Of a DNA stretch of 13,802 nucleotides, positions 6,964 to 13,802 are shown in pieces. The number at the start of each line of letters is the position of its first letter. The first letter of the stretch is position 1. The position numbers and the translations under genes are program-made. Below the pieces are notes generated by a model. The model did not search any database. It was not told where the DNA came from and saw only the letters and a program-made list of their open reading frames with translations. Where the stretch lies: contig JAAYHP010000279.1 in NCBI GenBank assembly GCA_012735355.1, positions 1 through 13,802 on the forward strand. Reading direction: 5' to 3'. The DNA is from Lysinibacillus sp. (GTDB lineage Bacteria; Bacillota; Bacilli; Bacillales_A; Planococcaceae).

Positions 6964-8574
6964 ATGATTAGTGTCATAGGTGGTATTGCAATTTTTTTAT
7001 TGGGGATGTCGTTACTAACGAATGGATTAAAAGAAATTGCTGGTGAAACGTTAAAAAAATGGTTGCAAACCTTTACGAAAGGAACCTTTACATCCCTTTT
7101 AACCGGGTTAGTGATGACGATGCTTGTACAGTCTTCCACTGCTACGACCATTTAGACAGTAGGTTTCGTCAGCGCCGGGTTGCTTACTTTAGTTCAATCG
7201 ATTGGAATTATTATTGGTGCAAATATTGGTAGCACAAGTACCGGTTGGATCATTTCTTTATTAGGTTTTAAAATAAGTTTGCAAGCGATGTCATTACCGA
7301 TCATTGCCCTTGGGGTATTCATTCAATATGTGGCTCCCCATGATAAAAAGAAAATGGGCGGTGTATTTACTGGATTTGGACTTTTATTTTTAGGAATTGA
7401 CCTTTTACAAGAAGGAATGGAAACAGCACAAAATTGGATTTCCTTTGATTCTATTCGCACTGATTCCTTGTTATCGATTCTATTATTAATCATTATTGGT
7501 ATTGTGATGACAATCATTATGCAAGCTTCCAGCGCTGCGATGGCAACAACTTTAGCCGCTCTTTTTGCCGGAGCCATTGATTTCGAGCAAGCAGCTTACT
7601 TAGTTATTGGTCAAAACATTGGTACGACTGCGACAGCCATCGTTGCATCCATTGGTTCATCGATAGCTGCGAAACGAACGGCCGTAACCCATTTATTGTT
7701 TAATGTTGTGACGGCTGTAATTGTAACGGTTTTCATTTCATATATTTTAAAATTTGTAGAGTGGTTAACGGTAGCCATGACCGGCAATTTCGATGAAACA
7801 GTGGGTCTTGCTTTATTCCATACTCTTTTTAGTGTGCTTGGTGCGATGCTTTTCATTCCTTTTACGAAGCAATTTTCAAAGCTACTAATCAAACTTTTAC
7901 CGGAAAGAGCCAATGCATTAACCCGCAACTTGGATGATAATTTAGTTTCTGCTCCTTCCGCAGCGCTAGAAGTTGCTTATCAAACGCTGTTGCAAATGTT
8001 GAAACAATTAACAGAAGCGATTATCGAATTAATTGAGATGAAAAAAGGTACTGCAAGCTATGAGAAAAAGGTTAAAGAAGTAGAAGAAGCCATTGTCATC
8101 TTGCGTAATTTTTTAAATGAAGTGCAGTCAACGTCATCAAAACTACGAAGGAAACATGTGGCGATTTTACACGTCTTGGACCATTTAACCCGATTGGTGA
8201 ATGTGTTAAGGGATCAACAAAAGACGGAAGCCATTTATCACCAAGAAAAATTGATGAATAGATGGCAAAAGCTGCTAGTAAAAATTGATGAGAGCTTTGA
8301 TAGTGAAGAAAAGCTGTTAGCGATGGAAAAGGAGTTAACAAATACGGCTCAAACGATCGCAGAGGAACGTAGAACCCGCAGAAGAAGATATTATGAAAGA
8401 ACGGCTGTAAGGGAAACGGAAATTGAACTGGCGATGTCGAAGGTGCAAGCATTGCTTTGGATCGACCGTCTTGTTTATCACTACTGGCGCGCCTTTGCAA
8501 GATTAGTAGAGTATAAGCAAGGGAACGAGAACGAGACAATCATGGATGAGGATGAGATGGAGTTATTACATTGA
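6964..8574 (+). pseudogene. Na/Pi cotransporter family gene interrupted by one in-frame TAG
   Basis: The frame from the ATG at 6964 (preceded by AAAGGGGTGAC) to the stop at 8572-8574 would encode 535 residues. A single TAG at 7153-7155 replaces codon 64. Both repeats of the PF02690-type transporter are recognisable: VQSSTATT (55-62) with GANIGSTST (85-93), and MQASSAA (186-192) with GQNIGTTATA (216-225). A PhoU-like helical, charged C-terminal region starts near residue 325. Such proteins move phosphate with sodium across the cytoplasmic membrane. The TAG falls directly after the first QSS motif. The downstream frame is intact for 473 codons, which points to a very recent mutation, a sequencing error, or suppression. 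A TTG at 7180 could restart translation but has no ribosome binding site and would lose the first half-repeat. Confidence 0.85.
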
Positions 8575-8832
8575 TAAAGAAGCGAGCTATCCAAATGAAA
8601 GTGAAATAAATAAAGATATGCAAGAACGAAGAGCAGGGGAAAGAAAGGGGTATTGATAGTCCTAAAACTTTCTCCTGTTTTTAGTATGGCAAGGTAAAAG
8701 GGTAATAGAAAGGACAAGATAAAGTAACGAAGCAGGTTAGTGAGAATATGGGAATTTTCGTTGTTCGTATTTAATAAGTAGTGATGAAACTTATCTGGTA
8801 TCTAAAACGTAACAGTAATAAGGAGGGGTTTT
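8575..8832. other. Gap after Na/Pi gene: terminator, otherwise nothing recognised
   Basis: I see no gene. A likely terminator lies at 8634-8682. The end of the gap carries a strong AGGAGGGG ribosome binding site (8821-8828) for the 56-residue membrane protein. No clear promoter pair is visible. Confidence 0.4.
8634..8682 (+). terminator. Probable terminator after the Na/Pi cotransporter gene
   Basis: CAGGGGAAAG (8634-8643) pairs with CTTTCTCCTG (8668-8677) over 10 base pairs with one G-U pair, followed by five T. The loop is long (24 bases), so the call is moderate. Confidence 0.55.
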
Positions 8833-9003
8833 ATGGAATTATTATTTATGTTCATAGTAGGATTTATTGTTTTTATTCTAGCTATAACCGCAATTATTAT
8901 AGGAGTAACATATAGAATAAAAAGTTCATCTGATGATTTAAAAGAGGAAGTTTTAAATCTTAAAAAAAGAATCAATGAGCTTGAACAAGAAAAGAAAAAC
9001 TAA
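8833..9003 (+). CDS. Small single-span membrane protein with C-terminal leucine zipper, 56 aa
   Basis: A 56-residue protein begins MELLFMFIVG, has one hydrophobic helix (about residues 3-25), a TYRIK stop-transfer end, and then a charged helix. L36, V40, L43, I47 and L50 fall on the a/d positions of a coiled coil, so the tail (residues 34-53) probably dimerises in the cytoplasm or pairs with a partner. The near-consensus AGGAGGGG sits 4 bases before the ATG, which supports real translation. I do not recognise a named family. The layout resembles small regulatory or scaffolding membrane proteins, but there is no direct evidence of a role. The neighbours (broken phosphate transporter, methyltransferase) give no functional hint. 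Confidence 0.7.
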   Translation: MELLFMFIVGFIVFILAITAIIIGVTYRIKSSSDDLKEEVLNLKKRINELEQEKKN

Positions 9004-9217
9004 TTACTCTGTTCAAGTTTAAAGAGAAATATTTTAGTTTTACTTATTTTATCATGGAATCAGAAATATTTACCTATTTATAACGAAAACTAAATAAAGT
9101 GGATACTATGATTAAGATAAATTTAAATACTTCCTTTAATTTGCTACTATGTCAAATCGATGAAGAGTCGATCAATATAGATATTTACTTAATTCTTTAT
9201 ATTTGAGGTGAGTAGAG
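9004..9217. other. AT-rich gap before the methyltransferase
   Basis: No gene or terminator is convincing. A 9-base inverted repeat, TTTAGTTTT (9033-9041) and AAAACTAAA (9086-9094), is spaced by 44 bases. A 32-codon ATG frame at 9108-9206 lacks a good ribosome binding site. Confidence 0.3.
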
Positions 9218-9928
9218 TTGAGAAAAGTTGGGCAGAGTACAAAGTTAGATTTAGAAAGAATTGTTTTTATTGGGAGAACCTTTGACGAGTACATGAATAT
9301 GTTCTCGCTTTCGGTCGAAGAACTACAGGGAAAGAAAATACTCGATTGTCCAGCAGGTGCTTGTTCATTTACTGCTGTTGGTAACAGATTAGGTTTAGAC
9401 GTAACAGCATGCGATATTGCCTATTATTATTCAGGTGAAGAACTAAAAAATAAAGGTCTTCGTGACATTGAACACACTATGGAGAATATGCAAAAAGCCA
9501 AAAGAAATTTTATATGGGATTATTTTAAAAATATAGAAGGACTTAGAAAACATCGATTAAACGCATTGGAAGAATGTACGAGTGATATGGTGAAGTCGAG
9601 TGAAAGATACGTTCCAGTTACTTTACCCTCCTTGCCATTTAAAGATGATGAGTTTGATATTCTTCTTTCTGCACATTTTCTATTCATGTATGGGGATAGA
9701 TTAGATTATCAATTCCATATTGACACGATTAATGAGTTACTAAGAGTTGCAAAAGAAGAAATTCGTATCTTTCCTTTAGTTGATTTAGAAGGAAAGCGAT
9801 ATGAGCATTTGGATAACATAATAAGTTATCTTGTTGATAATGGTTATACAGTTGAAGAAATCAAAGCATCCTATGAATTTCAAAAAAATGCGAACTCAAT
9901 GTTAAAAATAAAAAAGGATAGAAATTGA
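9218..9928 (+). CDS. SAM-dependent methyltransferase-like protein
   Basis: The 236-residue protein has a class I methyltransferase layout. A SAM-binding loop-like motif KILDCPAGACSF lies at 40-51, an acidic strand end in VTACDIAYY (62-70), and LPFKDDEFDILLSAHFLFMY at about 139-158, the region that often follows the SAM pocket. A late hydrophobic strand, EIRIFPLVD, lies at 181-189. The glycine-rich loop is reduced to PAGAC instead of the common GxGxG, so binding is inferred. The target (small molecule, RNA or protein) cannot be told. The start is TTG at 9218, supported by GAGGTGAG 5 bases upstream. AT-rich gaps flank the gene, and a two-way terminator ends it. Confidence 0.75.
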   Translation: MRKVGQSTKLDLERIVFIGRTFDEYMNMFSLSVEELQGKKILDCPAGACSFTAVGNRLGLDVTACDIAYYYSGEELKNKGLRDIEHTMENMQKAKRNFIWDYFKNIEGLRKHRLNALEECTSDMVKSSERYVPVTLPSLPFKDDEFDILLSAHFLFMYGDRLDYQFHIDTINELLRVAKEEIRIFPLVDLEGKRYEHLDNIISYLVDNGYTVEEIKASYEFQKNANSMLKIKKDRN

Positions 9929-10020
9929 AAGGTTTATATAGCGTCACCTTTTTGTTTTTCCATTGTAGTACACTTAACTTGTAATGTTCCATAATCGGGG
10001 CGATTGTTGAGGAACAATAC

Positions 10021-10067
10021 AAAAGGATAGATGAACAGGAATTATACCTGTTTGTATCTATCCTTTT
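10021..10067. terminator. Two-way terminator between methyltransferase and msrA
   Basis: AAAAGGATAGAT (10021-10032) pairs with ATCTATCCTTTT (10056-10067), with an inner ACAGG/CCTGT stem (10035-10039 and 10047-10051). T-rich runs on both strands fit termination of the two convergent genes. Confidence 0.85.
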
Positions 10068-10103
10068 CTTTATGCCTTACAAAATGTGTGACAGGTGAAA
10101 GGT

Positions 10104-10128
10104 CGGCAAAAGCCATTTACTTTTGCCG
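10104..10128 (-). terminator. Hairpin just after msrA stop
   Basis: A perfect 9-base-pair stem, CGGCAAAAG (10104-10112) and CTTTTGCCG (10120-10128), has a 7-base loop and lies 1 base after the msrA stop codon on the minus strand. It has no T tract, so it may stabilise the mRNA end rather than terminate; the two-way terminator lies just beyond. Confidence 0.45.
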
Positions 10129-10129
10129 C

Positions 10130-10648
10130 TCATGATTTCCAATATGTTTGAATAAATTCATCTCTTCCTGATTTTTTCCGGTCTTCTTCGTAGTGTACCG
10201 GATTTTTTTTGTAATAATCTTGATGATAGTCTTCTGCTTCATAGAAGGTTGTAGCAGGTCGAATTTCTGTTACAATCGGCTTTTTGAATTTGCCGCTAGC
10301 TTCAAGTTCGATTTTCGATTTTTCCGCTAACTTTCGCTGTTCTTCTGTATGATAAAAAATGGCCGTTCTATAAGATTCTCCTCGATCATGGAATTGTCCA
10401 CCATCATCCGTTGGGTCAATTTGCATCCAATAAATTTCAAGAAGCTTTTCATAAGGGAAAATGTTCGGATTATATTCAATTTGGACGACTTCTAAATGTC
10501 CGGATTCCCCTGATTTTACATCTTCATATGTAGGATTTTCAACATGACCTCCCATATACCCTGAAGTCACTTTTTCGATGCCATCCCATTCCACAAAAGG
10601 CTTTACCATGCACCAAAAACAGCCACCTGCAAATGTTGCTTTTTCCAT
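10130..10648 (-). CDS. msrA: Peptide methionine-(S)-S-oxide reductase MsrA
   Basis: MsrA reduces the S form of methionine sulfoxide in proteins and free methionine, in the cytoplasm, as part of oxidative damage repair. The signature GCFWC is at residues 9-13, with C10 as the catalytic cysteine; the remaining family stretches [30 protein letters not shown] and EDYHQDYY are intact. C10 and C13 are the only cysteines, so C13 should resolve the sulfenic acid, as in other Bacillus-type MsrA; no C-terminal resolving cysteine is present. It is not fused to, or next to, msrB in this window. I chose ATG 10648 (172 aa) because family members begin right before the [10 protein letters not shown] block. 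A GTG three codons earlier (10657) is possible. Confidence 0.96.
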   Translation of the reverse strand: MEKATFAGGCFWCMVKPFVEWDGIEKVTSGYMGGHVENPTYEDVKSGESGHLEVVQIEYNPNIFPYEKLLEIYWMQIDPTDDGGQFHDRGESYRTAIFYHTEEQRKLAEKSKIELEASGKFKKPIVTEIRPATTFYEAEDYHQDYYKKNPVHYEEDRKKSGRDEFIQTYWKS

Positions 10649-10657
10649 TTTTCTCAC

Positions 10658-10874
10658 TTCTCTCTACTGAAAATCTATATCTATGTTACAAGATATATTA
10701 ATAATAACAAAATGGAAACTTTCGTATAAAGTTAAAGCATTTCTTATTTTAGTGTATAATTAATTGTTCTCTAAAATTTTTGGCTGTTTATAAGAAATGA
10801 TATAATAAAATTGGAAAATTATACAAAATATTAATACAATAGTGTTGGTATTACTATATTCTGGAGGATTGTTC
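10658..10874. promoter_or_regulatory. Divergent region between msrA and M50 protease with extended -10 promoter
   Basis: A TGATATAAT extended -10 box lies at 10798-10806, with TTGGCT (10780-10785, 15-base spacer) as a weak -35. It would start the M50 protease transcript near 10813. A second TATAAT lies at 10755-10760. I found no convincing msrA promoter on the minus strand. Confidence 0.45.
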
Positions 10875-11921
10875 ATGAAAGAGTCAAATAAAAAAACCTT
10901 TTGGGGAGTCATCAGCATAGGTGCCCTTTTTTTATTAAGTAAAATGAAGTGGGTACTTGCAATATTTAAATTCCTCAAATTACAAACATTGATTAGCATG
11001 ATCATTTATTTAGGAACCTATGCTCTTTTGTATGGCTGGAAGTTTGCCGTGGCACTTGTTTATTTGTTATTTGTACACGAATATGGGCATTTATACGCTG
11101 CAAAAAAATTAAAACTTCCAACGACTCCAGCTGTTTTTATTCCCTTTATGGGAGCTGTAATTGGGATGAAGGAACGACCGAAAAGTGCAAAAGATGAAGC
11201 ATTCTTAGCTTACATGGGTCCTTTATTTGGCTTGCTTGCTTTTTTACCAGCAATTCCTTTGTATATTTTTACAGAAGAACCTTTTTGGGCCTTTGTCATT
11301 GTGTTAGGTTCTCTTATCAACCTTTTCAATCTAATACCGTTGTCGCCCCTTGATGGCGGACGGATTGTTGCGGGGATCAGTACAAAATTGTGGGGAGCAG
11401 GCTTAGTTTTACTTTTCGCTTTTGCGATTTGGGCAAAAAGTGTCTTATCTTTTATCATCTTATTTTTTGGGATCTATCAATGGTTTCAAATTCGAAAAGA
11501 GCAGAAGAATGTTAATGAGGATCGAAAGCGGGTAACAGAGTATCAAGAAATGTTATCTTCCTTGAAAAATATTGCTGCAACATCAAGTTATGAACATTTA
11601 CAATATTATGCTCAATCGTTAAATCAAAATTTAAAAGATGAAAAGGAATTGCAAGAAACATTGGAAATATTAGATGAAGTGGATGAGGAAGAAATAACAG
11701 ATGAAGAAAAGGAAAGTAGGAGAGAACAAAAGAAACAAGAATTTATTGTAGCTTTTGAAAGAGAAGTAGAAAAAATACATAATTATGTTGAAGAAACAGC
11801 TTCTTATTATAAAACAGAAGGAAAAGTAAAAGCTCGTATATTCTTTATTTATATTGGCTTAGTAGCCGTTTTAGGGATCAGTAGTTATTTAAGTTTTGCT
11901 TTACTTCCACCTTTAGAATAG
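10875..11921 (+). CDS. Site-2-protease-like M50 membrane metalloprotease with C-terminal extension
   Basis: The 348-residue protein has the two zinc-site motifs of peptidase family M50: HEYGH at residues 68-72 (two His ligands and catalytic Glu69), and NLIPLSPLDGG at 152-162 with D160 as third ligand. Both lie in membrane helices, as in enzymes that cut substrates within the membrane. Several further helices fill residues 12-205. From about 205 to 318 comes a hydrophilic, Glu/Lys-rich, probably coiled-coil region, and then one last membrane helix (about 321-343). This tail is unusual for the small bacterial members. The ATG at 10875 is preceded by GGAGG at 7 bases; a GTG at 10842 lacks a ribosome binding site. 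The substrate is unknown. It has its own candidate promoter and is divergent from msrA. Confidence 0.88.
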   Translation: MKESNKKTFWGVISIGALFLLSKMKWVLAIFKFLKLQTLISMIIYLGTYALLYGWKFAVALVYLLFVHEYGHLYAAKKLKLPTTPAVFIPFMGAVIGMKERPKSAKDEAFLAYMGPLFGLLAFLPAIPLYIFTEEPFWAFVIVLGSLINLFNLIPLSPLDGGRIVAGISTKLWGAGLVLLFAFAIWAKSVLSFIILFFGIYQWFQIRKEQKNVNEDRKRVTEYQEMLSSLKNIAATSSYEHLQYYAQSLNQNLKDEKELQETLEILDEVDEEEITDEEKESRREQKKQEFIVAFEREVEKIHNYVEETASYYKTEGKVKARIFFIYIGLVAVLGISSYLSFALLPPLE

Positions 11922-11949
11922 GGTAGGGAAGTTAGGAAAGGAGAAAAAA

Positions 11950-12111
11950 TTGGAATATGCAAAAAACCTCGTTACTGTTAATGTGAAGGGACTCTTCATC
12001 ACTCAAACCGTTGAATGTTCTAAATGGATAGGAGGGGTTTCATTTGAAACGTTTCTTATCAATTATCTTAATTATTTGCAGACTAGTACAATGAATTTGT
12101 ACATAGTTTAG
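11950..12111 (+). CDS. Mini-ORF of 53 codons, unknown
   Basis: A TTG at 11950 follows AAAGGAG by 6 bases and opens 53 codons (MEYAKNLVTVNVKGLF at the start). No domain is recognised. It overlaps the 12044 frame in another phase, so at most one of them is likely to matter. It may be chance. Confidence 0.25.
   Translation: MEYAKNLVTVNVKGLFITQTVECSKWIGGVSFETFLINYLNYLQTSTMNLYIV
12044..12094 (+). CDS. 16-residue signal-peptide-like ORF, possible lipoprotein gene stump
   Basis: A strong AGGAGGGG lies 7 bases before TTG 12044. The frame reads MKRFLSIILIICRLVQ and then stops. The charged start, hydrophobic core and Cys look like the first part of a lipoprotein signal peptide that has lost the rest of its gene; a terminator follows 57 bases later. 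Confidence 0.35.
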   Translation: MKRFLSIILIICRLVQ

Positions 12112-12151
12112 CACTTTTTTAGTATCTATATAATGTCCTTAAATATTAATA

Positions 12152-12193
12152 AAGCCTGTGAAATTTCACTGTTGAAAATTTCACAGGCTTTTT
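12152..12193. terminator. Strong terminator between M50 gene and purine permease gene
   Basis: A perfect 15-base-pair stem (AAGCCTGTGAAATTT at 12152-12166, AAATTTCACAGGCTT at 12176-12190) has a 9-base loop and a T run on the plus strand to 12193. On the minus strand the T run is weaker (TTTATT), so it probably also ends the permease transcript. Confidence 0.9.
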
Positions 12194-12287
12194 CATTTCA
12201 GAGGTTTGGGTGTTCAAGCTTTTTTGCTTTATTCTATGTAGTGGGGCTTCCCTCCGATATGCATTTGAGGTTTCATCACTATTTTTC

Positions 12288-13583
12288 CTAGATAATAAAC
12301 GCAAAGTATAAAATAAATAGGGAACAAAGCAAATACATAATTGGGTGAATTTCTTTCAAACGCTTTTGAGCTACTAAACAAATAGGATAAAGGACAAAGC
12401 CTAATCCGATACCAATTGCCACGCTTGATGTAAGTGGCATCATAATGATTGTTAAGAATGATGGAATGACAATCTCTAACTTAGTCCAGTTAATTTTACG
12501 TATTTCCATGGCCATTAAGGCACCTACAATAATTAATGCTGCAGATGTCACTTCCACTGAAATCACACTTACAAGTGGTGAGAAGAATAAAGCAACTAGG
12601 AAACATGCTGCAATGACAACAGCTGTAAAGCCGGTTTTTCCTCCTACAGCAATACCAGCAGAAGATTCAACGCTTGTAGCAGGTGTTGAAGTACCTAAGA
12701 TAGCACCGATCACACCCGCAAGAGAATCAGCAAGCAACCCTTTTCCGATATTCGGAATCTTCCCATCTTTAGCCATTCCCGCTTGGCTTGTTAATCCAAT
12801 TAATGCACCAGCTGTATCAAAGAAGGCAACAATTAAAAACGTAAAGATCACTGTCAAAATTTCCGGTGTAAAAATTTCACCTAAGTGGGTAAACACAACA
12901 CCAAAAGTAGGTTCAATACTTGGGATACTTCCAATTATAGATGAAGGAATCTCAATTAATCCAAAGATCATACCAATGATTGTTGTAATACACATTCCGT
13001 AAAATATGCCGCCATTAATACCACGTACTAACATAATAATGGTGATAATCAAACCAATTATTGCAAGTAACGTCATCGGTGAAGTTAAATCGCCAATCGA
13101 AACAAATGTATCTTCATTGCCAACGATAATTCCACCGTTTTTTAGACCGATAAAGGTGATGAAGAACCCGATTCCAGAAGCGATGGCATATTTTAAATCT
13201 AATGGAATAATATTAATAATCTTCTCTCGAATTTTCATTAAACTTAATAGCGTAAAAATAATGCCTGCAACGAAAACTCCAGTTAGTGTGACTTGCCAAT
13301 CAATTCCCATGCCAATACATACGGAAAATGTGAAGAATGAATTCAATCCCATACTAGGTGCAATAGCGATTGGAAAGTTCGCAAGTAAACCAATGAGTAG
13401 TGAGCCGATGATTGCCGTAAGAGCTGTTGCGGTGAATACTGCCCCTTGATCCATGCCTGATTGGCTTAAAATAAGAGGATTGACAATCAAAATATAGGCG
13501 ATGGATAAGAAGGTCGTAATCCCTGCTAACGCTTCCTGCTTATAGGAAGTCTGTCGTTCTGTAAATTGAAAAAAATTTTTCAT
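12288..13583 (-). CDS. NCS2/AzgA-type purine permease (PbuG/PbuO-like)
   Basis: This 431-residue, multi-span permease takes up purine bases, probably hypoxanthine and guanine, by proton symport. The AzgA-branch signatures are clear: GITTFLSIAYILIVNP (21-36), FPIAIAPSMGLNSFF (70-84), VAFFDTAGALIG (252-263) with its conserved acidic Asp, and GTSTPATSVESSAGIAVGG (297-315), which carries the second substrate-binding acidic residue (E306). The sequence resembles B. subtilis PbuG, including MKNFFQF at the start and EIHPIMY near the end, although the short first loop is more like PbuO. The block TPATSVES differs slightly from the TTTSYVES of PbuG. A guanine-type riboswitch and attenuator precede it, which supports guanine or hypoxanthine as substrate. 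The ATG follows AGGAGAG at 6 bases. Confidence 0.93.
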   Translation of the reverse strand: MKNFFQFTERQTSYKQEALAGITTFLSIAYILIVNPLILSQSGMDQGAVFTATALTAIIGSLLIGLLANFPIAIAPSMGLNSFFTFSVCIGMGIDWQVTLTGVFVAGIIFTLLSLMKIREKIINIIPLDLKYAIASGIGFFITFIGLKNGGIIVGNEDTFVSIGDLTSPMTLLAIIGLIITIIMLVRGINGGIFYGMCITTIIGMIFGLIEIPSSIIGSIPSIEPTFGVVFTHLGEIFTPEILTVIFTFLIVAFFDTAGALIGLTSQAGMAKDGKIPNIGKGLLADSLAGVIGAILGTSTPATSVESSAGIAVGGKTGFTAVVIAACFLVALFFSPLVSVISVEVTSAALIIVGALMAMEIRKINWTKLEIVIPSFLTIIMMPLTSSVAIGIGLGFVLYPICLVAQKRLKEIHPIMYLLCSLFILYFAFII

Positions 13584-13659
13584 GTTGTACTCTCCTGTTT
13601 GTATTATTAAAGAATGAACGGAAGATAAGTTTCAGCTAATTGATTTTTCCCATGAATAC

Positions 13660-13689
13660 AAAAAAAACTTTGGCTAAAATAGGCCAAAG
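13660..13689 (-). terminator. Riboswitch-controlled terminator in the permease leader
   Basis: On the minus strand CTTTGGC (13689-13683) pairs with GCCAAAG (13674-13668), with an 8-base loop and an eight-T tail (13667-13660). It ends 77 bases before the permease start codon, so it acts as an attenuator. Confidence 0.9.
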
Positions 13690-13752
13690 CTTTCTACAAA
13701 AAGGAATAAAAATATTATGAATAATAATGTTTTTATTCCTTGTAGACAAGCT
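13688..13752 (-). promoter_or_regulatory. Antiterminator hairpin of the purine riboswitch
   Basis: The minus-strand segment AGCTTGTCTACAAGGAATAA (from 13752 downward) pairs with TTATTCC-T5-GTAGAAAGCT, ending at 13688, with one bulged G and three extra T. It uses the 3' strands of the riboswitch stems P1 and P3 and takes the first two bases (CT) of the terminator stem, so it excludes both the ligand-bound fold and termination. Confidence 0.7.
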
Positions 13753-13802
13753 ATTTATGGTAGCTGGTAGAAACATTCAAGCCGTATTCTTGAATTTATA
13801 CA
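13741..13802 (-). promoter_or_regulatory. Purine riboswitch aptamer, guanine type, P1 cut by window end
   Basis: Read on the minus strand, this has P2 (TTCAAG/CTTGAA) with loop AATACGG, the conserved core GTTTCTACC, P3 (AGCTA/TAGCT) with loop CCATAAA, and the P1 strands TGTA (13802-13799) and TACA (13744-13741). The loop GG and CC that make the loop-loop contacts are present. The specificity base before the 3' P1 strand is C (position 13745), which in this class selects guanine or hypoxanthine; adenine aptamers have U. The 5' side of P1 and the promoter lie beyond the window. Confidence 0.92.

Larger units (their letters stand above)
11922..12287. other. 366-base gap: overlapping mini-ORFs, small inverted repeat, terminator
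   Basis: Between the M50 gene and the permease I see no full gene. The gap holds a 53-codon frame (11950-12111), a 16-codon frame (12044-12094), a 6-base inverted repeat GTACAA/TTGTAC (12086-12102), and a strong terminator (12152-12193). The part from 12194 to 12287 is 3' sequence of the permease and shows nothing recognisable. Confidence 0.5.

Noticed and set aside
8096..8539. 147-codon minus-strand frame opposite the Na/Pi cotransporter
   Set aside because: It is antisense to conserved transporter codons, and its product resembles no protein family.
9033..9094. 9-base inverted repeat TTTAGTTTT/AAAACTAAA as a mobile-element end or terminator
   Set aside because: Spacing of 44 bases, A/T-only-like composition, no T tract, no target duplication and no transposase nearby.
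9108..9206. 32-codon ATG frame before the methyltransferase
   Set aside because: No proper ribosome binding site, no recognisable protein pattern, and the DNA is very AT-rich, so chance is the simpler explanation.
12445..13449. Long plus-strand open frames opposite the purine permease
   Set aside because: They mirror the hydrophobic permease codons, have low-complexity Ile/Pro-rich products and no ribosome binding sites.

Overview
The window is a low-GC stretch of chromosome-like DNA from a Firmicute, most probably a member of the Bacillaceae or a close relative. The evidence is AT-rich sequence, strong AGGAGG-type ribosome binding sites, U-tailed intrinsic terminators, some TTG starts, and recognisable Bacillus-type proteins (a long aspartokinase of the YclM/ThrD type, TopB, MsrA, an AzgA-type purine permease behind a guanine-type riboswitch). 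I see no insertion sequence, CRISPR array, tRNA or rRNA, and no clear multi-gene novel system.

Left part (1-3960): a minus-strand single-span membrane protein of unknown function (112-537); a possible fragment of another minus-strand gene at the very edge; the divergent type IA topoisomerase gene (741-2915); and a CopD-type membrane protein (3025-3960) whose reading frame strongly suggests an ATT start codon. A 336-base gap with a hairpin, a terminator and a promoter follows.

Middle part (4297-9928, all plus strand): aspartokinase, a DoxX-family membrane protein, an 82-residue unknown protein, a Na/Pi-cotransporter-type gene broken by one in-frame TAG, a 56-residue membrane protein with a leucine zipper, and a SAM-methyltransferase-like protein. 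Most of these have their own terminator, so this is a row of mostly single-gene transcripts rather than one operon. The 82-residue gene is unusual because a terminator sits directly in its leader.

Right part (9929-13802): a two-way terminator separates the methyltransferase from the convergent msrA. A membrane-embedded M50 metalloprotease with a long C-terminal extension is divergent from msrA. A gene-poor stretch (11922-12287) holds two overlapping mini-ORFs with good ribosome binding sites, which look like a gene remnant, plus a strong terminator. Last comes a minus-strand purine permease. Its leader carries a guanine-type purine riboswitch, cut by the window end, with a clear antiterminator and terminator.

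The most notable observations are the amber codon in the Na/Pi cotransporter, the ATT start of the CopD-type gene, the complete attenuation architecture in front of the permease, and the probable lipoprotein-gene stump after the M50 protease. No sequence database could be searched, so family names rest on motifs and remembered homologues.
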